Shown here in pieces: positions 11,980 through 21,312 of a stretch of 64,000 nucleotides of DNA. Position numbers and translations under genes: made by a program. Source of the stretch: Raffaelea ambrosiae (Eukaryota > Ascomycota > Sordariomycetes > Ophiostomatales > Ophiostomataceae); contig PCDI01000006.1 in NCBI GenBank assembly GCA_002778195.1, forward strand, positions 349,021-413,020, read 5' to 3'. A model generated the notes under the pieces. The model was not told where the DNA came from. It did no database searches and saw only the letters and a program-made list of their open reading frames with translations. The first letter of the stretch is position 1, and the number at the start of each line of letters is the position of its first letter.

Positions 11980-13843
11980 TCCAGAATGACGACAATAGAA
12001 ACAACCAGTCTTCGTGCTATCTATTTTTTTCCCCACTGTATTCTGATTTGCGAGTATCTGCAAAGATACGAACCATACCCAATTGCCATTTTAGTCGGAG
12101 TTGACTGCATAGCCTGAGGCGTCTTGAGGATTCTTTCTGATTTGTTCTCTCTACTTCCTTTTTGTTTCCATTTCTTTCCTCTTTTCTGTTTCACCGTTGT
12201 CCTCTTGCTCCGTTGGCGGACTACCGGGCCAATTGGCCGGCACCCCCAACTCGACCATCTTTTTGATATTGTCTTCCACGACAATATTTTTTTTTTTAAA
12301 ATTCTAGTTTGCGAAAAAGTCTTGGGTGTATGATGTTGTCGGGGAGGGAGGGCGTACAAAGATTCAAAATACACGGCGGGTGGGTTGATTGTAAGATGGC
12401 GAAGGGATATCAAGATGGAGCGCGGCTGTGTCTGCATGGGTATCACGGTTGAACTGGTCTGTACAACGGGGGAAAGACGGAGAAGACAAAAAGCGCTGAA
12501 CTGTACTGTACTGTACATCAAAAGAACACAACAGTTTGGCAGATGAGATTAGTATAAACCCAGAAAATTGACAGACTTTGGTTTTTTTAAACGGCGTTTC
12601 TGGTGTGATTCGGCTTACTCGACATGGACTTTGGGTGATTCCCCTTTGTGGCCCAGGATAAGGCAGCACATCAACGGACGATCAGCTCAACAATGGCCCG
12701 TCACAAGCTTAGTGGCTCGGCGACCTGGCGACTGCTCAGTGATTCATGATCGTGAGCCGACCCACAGACGGCGCTTATGGGATGGCGTCGACGCCTTTGC
12801 AAAGCCGCGTATTTCTTTTTTCAGTCTTGTTTTCTTCTCACGCGACCACAGAGAACTGACAAAACAAAGAAAATTGACGGGAACGGACGAGAGTCAGAGG
12901 ACAGGCAGGCCCAACGGCTTGCCACAACTCCCGAACCACCGGGGAGCCATGCCCGTCCATTGCAGCATGGCCTGCATAGTGAGGAGCAGTCGAATAGGAA
13001 CCGAAAGCGGGGAAGAAAATCAGAGGGTGGCATTGGCGCATTGGCCAGCCCAGCCGTCTTCGCTTCCCATTTGACTAAGTATCACGCAACCGACCTGGAG
13101 ACCTTTGCCTCTGACGAGGCCAGCCAACGCCAGTCGCTGCTAGCCAGCCTTTCCAGAAACCAGCCCAAACTAGCTTGATGCAGCAGGATGCAGTGCACCA
13201 GGCCTGATCTGGGCCTTGGAGCAGATGCTTTCACCCTCCCTTGCCTTATTTGCTACCACAGCCACCCCAAGCTTTTAGTGTTGGACCAACACATTTGCTC
13301 TCTGCCCCTGCCCATTAACTAACTACATAGTGCTCGTACCGTATCTTGTCCGCCTCGTCGAGCAGGCGCCGTCGAGCATGTTCTGCTGTCTTCTGGCCCA
13401 AGCTCCCTTACCCCAATCATCCAACCAGCCCATGAAACTGCACCACCTTTCATTTGCTCCTTTGCCGGATGATCCCATTCGCCACAGCAGCCAGCGTGAT
13501 GGCCATGCAAGTATATAGGAGATCCGGGGCTGTTCTCTAGAGACCAGTTTATTTCCATAGGTCGTATTCCAGAAAAGCAAAAAAAAAGCAAAAAAAAAAG
13601 ACAAACCGTCACCCAGCGAAAGAGAAAAAAAGAATTGATATATCCAATACACAAATATAATTGTTATCAATACACCTCTTCCCAAAACAGAAGGTGCGTA
13701 TCTCTAGTGATGCTACGGGGCACAAACAATGCAAATCACATTTGTCTTTACACAGACAGACTGGCGATGGTCCAGAGTGGCTGACACCGTGAAGACCAAA
13801 GAAACCAAACACGAATCATCCACACACGAAAGCACAACAAACA
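11980..13843. other. intergenic
   Basis: 1.86 kb. Holds T-rich 3' flank sequence and a small direct repeat (ACTGT/TGTAC three times near 12497-12515). I see no supported gene. Confidence 0.55.
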
Positions 13844-14587
13844 ATGTCTGGAGGCATCATGCCAAACACTGCTTCATCCCACTCGAGCAACCAAGCCACC
13901 CTGCCATCGCTGTCCACGTCTGCCAAGAACACTGGCGCACCGACGCCCGTCATGGCCACCTCTAACCTCACCGAGTCCCCCAGCTCCTCCCCCGAGAGCG
14001 ACCGGCCCACGAGGGGAGGGGCAAGAGGCGGGCTTGCTGCTGTGGCTGCGCGCCGGGAGGAACTCAGGGAGGAGCTCAAGGAGGGGTTCAAAAAGGACGT
14101 CGAGGACCCCCTGATTGCCCTCGAAAAAAGTCTCATGGCCCGGCCTCTGCGGTCGTTTACCCTGCCCGTGCTCCACGGTGAAGAACACGCCCATCTGTTC
14201 CACCACCACCTCAGCCCAGAGGATGCCGAGGAGGGAGGAGCAGGCGGAGCGTCTGCCAAAATAGCGGATGACGCGAACGAAGCGCCCCTCGAGCACGGCC
14301 ACAGCTTCCACTTCCACCCCCGCCACTCCCACGACCACCTCAACAGCCGCTCGCCCACACCTGGCGCTCGCCGCTGCATGGAAGCCACCGCGGCCTGGAC
14401 GCCGCGGCTGGACCGGCGGCAGAGCTGGGACGGTCAGGCCTACCGGCGGGCCGTAATGGAGCAGACTAACGGGATGCTGCACGGAGTGTGCCCGCGTCAC
14501 CACCACAACATGGCAGCGAACGGGGAGTACGAGGCAGAGACGGGGTTCACCGAGACGGTGCGGCATGCCAGCCACGAGGATGAATGA
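13844..14587 (+). CDS. Conserved-looking His-rich fungal hypothetical protein
   Basis: Single-exon ORF of 247 aa; the start has a favourable ACAACA context. No catalytic domain is recognised. The N-terminal 60 residues are Ser/Thr/Pro-rich. A charged helix follows (REELREELKEG), then two His-rich patches (HAHLFHHHL and HGHSFHFHPRHSHDH). A conserved-looking block, AWTPRLDRRQSWDGQ, lies before a tail ending ETGFTETVRHASHEDE. The DRRQSW and GFTE blocks resemble those I recall in small uncharacterised ascomycete proteins, but I know no function. The His patches could bind metal. A second in-frame ATG lies five codons downstream. Confidence 0.65.
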   Translation: MSGGIMPNTASSHSSNQATLPSLSTSAKNTGAPTPVMATSNLTESPSSSPESDRPTRGGARGGLAAVAARREELREELKEGFKKDVEDPLIALEKSLMARPLRSFTLPVLHGEEHAHLFHHHLSPEDAEEGGAGGASAKIADDANEAPLEHGHSFHFHPRHSHDHLNSRSPTPGARRCMEATAAWTPRLDRRQSWDGQAYRRAVMEQTNGMLHGVCPRHHHNMAANGEYEAETGFTETVRHASHEDE

Positions 14588-15863
14588 AACAACTTCCCTG
14601 CCCACCCTCCAAAAGTGCTGTGTTTCGTTATATTGAACAACGCATTACAACAACAAAACTGCACTGCAAATTTGCAAAACACACACGCAAGAAAACAATA
14701 AACACCAAAAAAAGAAAAAAAGAAACAAAGAAAAAAAAAACCAGCCAAGACTGTAACGACAGTGCACCATGCCGAGGGAGCCACGTCCCGAAAATGGTGG
14801 AAGAGGGCAAGGCATGGGCAACATGGGGCTGAGCACATCTCTTAAATTGTACAATTATTAGTGTGTCCCGTCAACATGGGATCCCACATGGGATCAGGGA
14901 CAACTGCGGGTTAATTGGGAAAGGCGTTTATTCACTGTGTTCTTACAAAGTCACGCCTCATCGTCACAATAATGACTTTATGCTATCAGTCTTTACGGAG
15001 ATGACAGGATTGTACGATCATTTTTTACTATTATTCGGGACTTTCATTATTCGGAACTATGGGCTCCTAGGATTTCAGGACAATGTTCTGAAAGTTTTAC
15101 GAGCTTTACGAAAGTACATATCCGACAAGTACAAGAATAAAACCAAAATTGGAATAAGTATTTTTAAGAGACAATGTCTTATTTTGTGATTCGTTTACTG
15201 CTACTGCTATCAAGTAGGAGGGCGAACAAAAAAAAAAGAAAAAAAAAAGACCGCAGATAAGGAGATACATAGTGGATAGAAAAAAATAGCAGCAGACTGA
15301 TTGATGGACGATAAAAAGCATTGTTGGGGGTATCAACCCAGCAAGAACCCTTGTGGCGTTGCTGGTGACTGGTGGTCGTGTGGATGGGAGAGGTTGGTGG
15401 GATCATGATACATATCACACGAGAGGTGGGGGGTAGTGACGAAATCAAAGAACAAACAAAAAGTAGAAAACGAGAAGAAAAAAAGACGTCGTACGCCTGG
15501 TGCTTGCCATCCTTGAATGCCCGATTTTTGCGACTGCGGTCCGTCGCTTCGTGTCGTGCTGTCAAAACAGCAAACGAGAAATATTCCTCCTAAACCGCAT
15601 ACCCATAATGTGACAATTGATAAATATGAAAAAAGGAAAGGTGAGGGTGAAAATGAAGGACATGAAAGTGAGAGTGAAAATGTAAGTGAAGAAAGAAAGA
15701 AACGATAAGAATGTCAAATTCCTCCAGCGTTCCTTGTCAAGCGTTGTTCTTGTTCAAGCGCCATCGAGGCGTCTGGCTCCGGCCAACGCTTAATGTTTTT
15801 TTTTTTTTTTTAATTTGATTTCCTTTTGAACGGCTTTGTTTTGTTCCCTTGCCACTTCCTCGC
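14588..15863. other. intergenic, AT-richer
   Basis: 1.28 kb between converging genes, with A/G-rich tracts (14706-14742, 15226-15250) and a T run at 15796-15812. No gene seen. Confidence 0.55.
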
Positions 15864-18686
15864 TTAGTGAGCCTTGATGAATTCGCTCACGACACCGAGC
15901 ACGTATGAGATACCGGCAACCCAGGTGGCACCGACAAGCATGCGCTTGGCGACGCCAGGCTTGGCTGACTTGCTCGCCGAGTCGGTCTTGGGGCCGCTGA
16001 AGACAGGCTCCTCGCGACGAACGTCAATGTTGGACTTGAACCGGGGTTCCGCAGCGGCAGCAGCGGAGACGTTGTCCTGCAGAGGAGGCAGATCCAAGTT
16101 CACGTACCCTGTCGGCGACGCAAAGTTGGCAGCCGGAGGAGACACGTACTTCTCGGTGTGGTCAATCGGGTTCACCGGCAAAGAAAGCAAGTCCTCCGCG
16201 GCAGTAGCTTCGGCTGCCAACTCCTGGGCAACGGGCTGTGCAGACCGCACCTTGCGGAAAATGAGAACATCACCACCGCCAGACGCAATCTCATAGCCCT
16301 GCTCTTGCAGGGGTTTGAAGTGCGTGAAGAACTTGGTCGGGTTGGACAGGCGAAGCAGCGCCTCCCCCGGTGTCAGCGGCGAGGCTGTCTCCGGCACAGC
16401 TGATGTGGTCTCCGCCACGTTGATCGTCTGCATGGTCGGGTCGTAGGCGAGGATCTTGTACATGGCCGGCTCGGATGCCCCAGCGGCTGGCGTTTCGGCA
16501 ACAGCCTCGACTGGGGCCTCTTCCTTGTTGACGCGCTTGTGGATCTTGACGTACATCGGCTCGTTTGTCTGGCTCTGGCACTCCTCGGCATACGAGGTCT
16601 CCAGTCCTTGGGGATCAGTCGAATATGGGTCGGCAAGGGCTTGTTCCCGCTGGGCGGTGCTCATGCGGTCCGTTCGGGCCTTGGCTTTCTTGACAGCGAG
16701 GCTGGCAGCACGGTCGATGGTGTCGGCATCAGCATTCATGCGTGCCATGGAGGTCTCGAGCCTGTCCCGCTCCTCGGCCCTGTCGTTTGACTGGATGGCC
16801 ACGGCGGGACGTGCGTCTGCCTGGGGAGATGTCGCTGTTGCAGCAGACTCACCTGAGTCGAATGGAGTGAACTTTTCGAGTCTGCGCAGAACACTGGCAT
16901 AGATCTCCTCCGAAGATTCTGCGCTGTCGGCCCGCGTGTCGTACACTTTGAGGCTCTCGGCCACGGGGTCAGCAGCTGCTTCCGGCTTGCCGTCTGGCTC
17001 CTGGTAGCGAACAGCGCCATAAGCGCTCAGCTCGGCACTGTCAACAGGATAAGATGTCGTGGCGGTCCGGTTGTCCAGCTCGCTGTGCCAGAAAGGCTGG
17101 TAGCGCTGGACCTCGGACTGGTCATATCCTTCGTGGCCCAGTTCCACAGCCCTGACTGACGGGGCCTGGCCGTGGGGCTCGTTAAACATGAACGGCTGGT
17201 ACTTGTCCAGCTCGGCAGGATCATAGGCTTCATGCCCCGGCTCGCCAACTGGGACGGTGGGTTGGCCATGCGGCTCGTTCCACTTGAAGGGCTGGTACTT
17301 GGCCAACTCCTCAGGATCGCAGGTGGGTTCAGCGACCTTGTCCGATGGCTGACCGTGTGGCTCATTCCACATGAAGGGCTGGTACTTGGCCAGCTCTTCT
17401 GGGTCACATGCCGCCTCAACCGTCTCAGAGACCTGGCCATGGGGTTCGTTGTAGGCGAAGGGCTTGTAGAGGTGAAGGTCGGGGTAGGTTTCCTTTGCAG
17501 CATTGCCCTGCGGCTTGCCATCCAGCTCTTTGTGCATGACAGGCGTGTACTTATGGAGGTCGTCGTATTGATGAGAGGCGGCGTTTGCAGACACATCCAC
17601 AATATCGTCCAACACAGGCTGGTACTTGTCGAGATCAGGATACTTGGGCTCTTCCGCGGCAGCTTCCTGCGGTGCCGGGGCATCGTTGCTGCTCGAGAAC
17701 ATGCCCTTGTACTTCCAGCTCATGTAGTTCACTACGCTGCTGTCCGAGATGGCCTGCGCATCGGGCTGGTGCTCACGCACATACTCATCGCTTTCCATCA
17801 CTGGAGCGCGGGAGTCGGACGGAGCCGAGTCGACCAATGACCGCGCAGTCGCCTCAGATGGGACGTCGTCGATGACAACATTCTCGTACGCGCGCAGCTC
17901 AGCTGGCGTGGGTGGCAGATCGGCATCATGCGCGGCCTGTCTGCCAGTGCCGCCCATGAGGAAGCTTGCTGGACCGCCAAGGCTCTCATCTGGCGAGGAC
18001 TTGCTCGATGCCTTGGAGACCTTGCGATTGGTGATGGGGTCGATGACGTAGTCTTCATCAGCCTTCGCTGGCTTCTGCGTGGCCTTGCGTGTTCTGCTGG
18101 AGAAAGCAGTCTCTGTTGGCTTAGAAGACAACTCGTCTTCGCCGCGCAACTCAGATTGACGACGGGCAATGTACTCCCGAATGTCGTCGAAAGGCGACAC
18201 CCACTCGTCCTGCTGCTTGCTGGAAGTTGCCTGCTCGCCCTCCTTGCCACCGAAGAGGAGGCTGTCCCAGACACCGCGCTCGACATCTTCGATGTTCCGG
18301 CCTGGTCGTGTGCCAGTTGCATTGTCGGATGACCGGTACGAGTGCTTGCCGCCGCCGTGCCTGCCAAAAGCGAAGCACCGCTTGGGGTGCCAGTAGTGGT
18401 TCACCGATGGTCGGCACGAGCGCGAGGGGCCGCCTTGGTACTCCCACGGGAGCTTGCGGTCGACAGCCTCGGTGTACTTGTGGCGGAGGGACCGATACCG
18501 GCGACGGAGCTCCCGCTGTTGGTCGCGGTCCAGATGGTCATTCCACCAGCCGAATCGGAACCCACGCGTCTGTTGGCGATGCCGGAGCAGCAGTGTGGAG
18601 GCTGCAGCACCGACAACACGAGCATTGGCCAACTGCGAGTGGATCAACGTCGCCCGAGGCGGAAGAGAAGAGACAGAGGTCAACAT
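15864..18686 (-). CDS. Large mitochondrial-type protein with tandem KYQPF...NEPHGQ repeats
   Basis: Intronless ORF of 940 aa. The N-terminus is Arg/Ser-rich with no acidic residues (LLLRHRQQTRGFRFGWWNDH) and looks like a mitochondrial presequence. The centre carries about eight imperfect repeats of 20-37 residues (DNA 16985-17650). Their consensus is [D/Y]-x-x-[D/E]-L-x-K-Y-Q-P-F-x-x-N-E-P-H-G-Q; two neighbouring units (DPEELAKYQPF) are nearly identical. The C-terminus has one hydrophobic segment (GATWVAGISYVLGVV) before EFIKAH, suggesting a tail anchor in an inner or outer membrane. Related proteins in other fungi are usually labelled only as Ser/Thr-rich. I do not know its function. Confidence 0.75.
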   Translation of the reverse strand: MLTSVSSLPPRATLIHSQLANARVVGAAASTLLLRHRQQTRGFRFGWWNDHLDRDQQRELRRRYRSLRHKYTEAVDRKLPWEYQGGPSRSCRPSVNHYWHPKRCFAFGRHGGGKHSYRSSDNATGTRPGRNIEDVERGVWDSLLFGGKEGEQATSSKQQDEWVSPFDDIREYIARRQSELRGEDELSSKPTETAFSSRTRKATQKPAKADEDYVIDPITNRKVSKASSKSSPDESLGGPASFLMGGTGRQAAHDADLPPTPAELRAYENVVIDDVPSEATARSLVDSAPSDSRAPVMESDEYVREHQPDAQAISDSSVVNYMSWKYKGMFSSSNDAPAPQEAAAEEPKYPDLDKYQPVLDDIVDVSANAASHQYDDLHKYTPVMHKELDGKPQGNAAKETYPDLHLYKPFAYNEPHGQVSETVEAACDPEELAKYQPFMWNEPHGQPSDKVAEPTCDPEELAKYQPFKWNEPHGQPTVPVGEPGHEAYDPAELDKYQPFMFNEPHGQAPSVRAVELGHEGYDQSEVQRYQPFWHSELDNRTATTSYPVDSAELSAYGAVRYQEPDGKPEAAADPVAESLKVYDTRADSAESSEEIYASVLRRLEKFTPFDSGESAATATSPQADARPAVAIQSNDRAEERDRLETSMARMNADADTIDRAASLAVKKAKARTDRMSTAQREQALADPYSTDPQGLETSYAEECQSQTNEPMYVKIHKRVNKEEAPVEAVAETPAAGASEPAMYKILAYDPTMQTINVAETTSAVPETASPLTPGEALLRLSNPTKFFTHFKPLQEQGYEIASGGGDVLIFRKVRSAQPVAQELAAEATAAEDLLSLPVNPIDHTEKYVSPPAANFASPTGYVNLDLPPLQDNVSAAAAAEPRFKSNIDVRREEPVFSGPKTDSASKSAKPGVAKRMLVGATWVAGISYVLGVVSEFIKAH
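16985..17650 (-). repeat. Protein-coding tandem repeats (KYQPF/NEPHGQ)
   Basis: Seven to eight repeat units inside the mitochondrial-type protein. The central units share KYQPF and NEPHGQ, while the outer units are degenerate (KYTPVMHKELDGKP, RYQPFWHSELDN). The gradient suggests expansion from the middle. Confidence 0.75.
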
Positions 18687-19528
18687 TATGGCAGCTGGAG
18701 ATAGTGGCTGGCAGTTGGAACCATGCTATTCCGTTGGAAACGGCGTTGGGTCTGTGGAAGGGTGGGTGTTAGCGAGATGGTGACGTATTGGAGATGTTGC
18801 GGGGTAGCGAACGCCGAGAGCACAGTAGGAGAGCGTTGAAAGGTGTTGCAGAGCGCTGCACGCATCAAGGAACGTTGGAGAACGTTGCTGGACAGTCCAA
18901 GAAAGGAAAGGAAAGCAAATGAAGGGACAATGGTCGAGAGAGAGATCTTGAGACCGGGGTAAGGACTCACTATGGGGACGTTTGGGGAAGAGCGGAAGGC
19001 GTCAGAAAACAAAGCAATGCAGCCCGGTCCATGAAACACTGCTGTCGAAGCAGTCGTGGTGTGCAGTGTGTTCTGTTAGGAGAAGTGGTGATGCTGGTGA
19101 TGGTCGAGGCAGTCCGGCTGTGAATCGATGGGCAGCAAAACACTGGTCCTAACTTTGGATGGCAGAGAAACGAGAGAAGCGAGGGAAACCAATACCGCAA
19201 TAGCAGAGCGCACCGGCTAGATTAAATGGACAAGCGAGACACACGAGACGACGCTCGAAAGGAAAAAGATACTCGTGAATTGTACTGTCTGTACCTTGTA
19301 CAGCCGCTTTATCTGGGGAGAGCAGGGGGGGATCCGCTAGCCATGGAAGGCCGGTGGTCCTCGGCATGGCCAAGTTGGGCAAGGAGAATCTCACAGAAAG
19401 CAAGATACATGTGCGAGTCGAGCACCGTGCTGCGGGCGGATTGGCTGACGAGGTGAGGGAGGCGCATGGATTGGGCGGGCTGGGTGGGTTTGGGATGGTG
19501 TGGATGGCAGCTATCGCCAGCGAGGGGC

Positions 19529-19552
19529 CCAGCCAGCCAGCCAGCCAGCCAG
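19529..19552. repeat. (CCAG)6 microsatellite
   Basis: Six perfect CCAG units in non-coding DNA. Confidence 0.9.
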
Positions 19553-20378
19553 AGAGCGCCAAAAAGCAAGGCGACTGGACTGGAGGGGTCCACCAGGCAG
19601 TTCGCATGTGTGTGGAGATTAGGGATAAGTGGGCAAGTGGGCCCTGCTCTCTCCGCAATAGCCTGCTCTGGCGTCACTGTTCTGACGACGTCACTCTGCA
19701 GTGCTAGCCTGAGTGGCTAGCCTGGGTAACTCTGGGTTGCTCTGGGTTTGCTTCTGCCACTCGCTGCCCAGCGCGCCTTCCCCCAAGGAACATCCGCCCC
19801 GCCCTGTCCTGGTTCCCTTTGCGCGGGGTTGGCAGCACTCATACCCGGGGACTCTGCCACCATGGTACATTCCATACCAGGCCCAGGCGTATCGTATCGA
19901 GATAACGACCACACCACACGGCCACACTCCGCCCGAAATTATCCGAAGGATTCTCCGCCCTTGCCGCTGCAACCTTCGCTGAAACTCTCGCCCTCGCCAC
20001 TGGCACAGGCAATAGTTAGGCAATAAATGCTTGCGCGATTCGCCTTGCACAGTGCCAGTACGAGTATGCGGCCGGCCGCAAAATGGCCCCAGCTCGCGGC
20101 CATTTAATCCGGCTGTGTCCAGACGATCACCCGAAAGGCCGGGTTAAAGGCACACGAGCACTTTACATAAGAAAGATGCTAATATGGTCCGCCTTCTTTG
20201 TTTCGAGACTGTCCTTCGTAGCATGTGAATTCATTACATTTATAGTTACACTCATTAGCTACACTGAGCAGTTACGCGATAATATCTGCTGGGCATGTTG
20301 ACTGCACAGAATGTGCTGAAGTGTCTTGCCGTCATTGGCCGAGTCTCTTCCAAGTGCGTTTAATGGAACGCGATTGGC

Positions 20379-20949
20379 CACGTGACGTACCAGTAAGCTT
20401 TTCCGTACACCGTACGTGGCTGAGGGGGTACATAATAGTAAGACACCTGTTTTGTAGCATGTACTCCGAGTGCATATGTCCGTCGTTTGCCACTGCATCG
20501 CGGCCGGTGTCAGTCAGGCTGAAGGGTCTCACGAGGATCGTCGGTCCAGCTGAACGAGCAGACAATACCACAAAGAGCACAAAGAATTAAGCCAGCATCG
20601 ATCATTGCAGGATCCGGAGTCGTGCAATGACGACATATTTAAATAGAAACACAAAGAACTGTTTTCCAACGTTGCTGCCCCACTAAAGCCGTCCATGTCA
20701 TCATAGCTTCTTGGCGCTGTTTTCATACAGTCACGTGAGACGTCAGACGCGAGGTGTGAGGTGTGCACCGTGAGACACGAGACAGTATTGGATTACTGGG
20801 TGCCAATGTGAGAAATGAAGCTGAAGCTGTCTTGGACAAGACTCTCGCTTTTCACATCAATTCGATGCATCGCGAGTCCGCGTGGGCGGGCCTGGCCACG
20901 TGTTAGATCCCATGACTTCAGCCGTGGTCCAAGAAACCCCAGTCACGTG
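20379..20949. promoter_or_regulatory. Four CACGTG palindromes upstream of listerin
   Basis: CACGTG occurs at 20379-20384, 20732-20737, 20897-20902 and 20944-20949. Two sit in the longer palindrome TCACGTGA. These are canonical bHLH or bZIP sites (E-box/G-box). Regulation is inferred. Confidence 0.5.
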
Positions 20950-21087
20950 ATATATACCGATGACTGTTACGGGGAGAACCTGCATAACTGCCAGTGGAGG
21001 CTCAAGTTACGGACGAGTAAACAGATTTTGCGCTTCAAGAGCCGTGGGACCAACACGAACTCTGACCTGGGAACCTTATTTTTTGGC

Positions 21088-21100
21088 ATATAAATATATA
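21088..21100 (+). promoter_or_regulatory. TATA-like element of the listerin gene
   Basis: A TATAAATATATA tract lies about 215 bp before the listerin ATG, with a pyrimidine-rich stretch between them. Confidence 0.5.
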
Positions 21101-21312
21101 GGCTTGTTTTGCGTTTTTGCCAAACTCTCTTCTCCCTCTACATACTTTTTTCTTCTCCGATCTCCAATCTTGACTTTCTACACCAAACCACGATCCACTT
21201 TGCGCTTAACCCGATTACATAACCTCGAGCTTTTCCCCACTTCACGTCGACGTTTTCGAGGGCAACCTCACTCCAACAAGATCCAGCGATTTTTGATTTC
21301 TTGACAGCCAAT

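Larger units (their letters stand above)
18687..21312. other. long divergent promoter region
   Basis: 2.6 kb between the divergent mitochondrial-protein and listerin genes. It contains a (CCAG)6 microsatellite (19529-19552), a CACGTG cluster (20379-20949) and a TATA element (about 21088-21100). No gene seen. Confidence 0.55.

Noticed and set aside
10038..12104. 688-residue single-exon version of the FHA protein
   Set aside because: Reads through a good intron (GTAAGC ... TTGCAG). The spliced form ends in a conserved-looking short exon.
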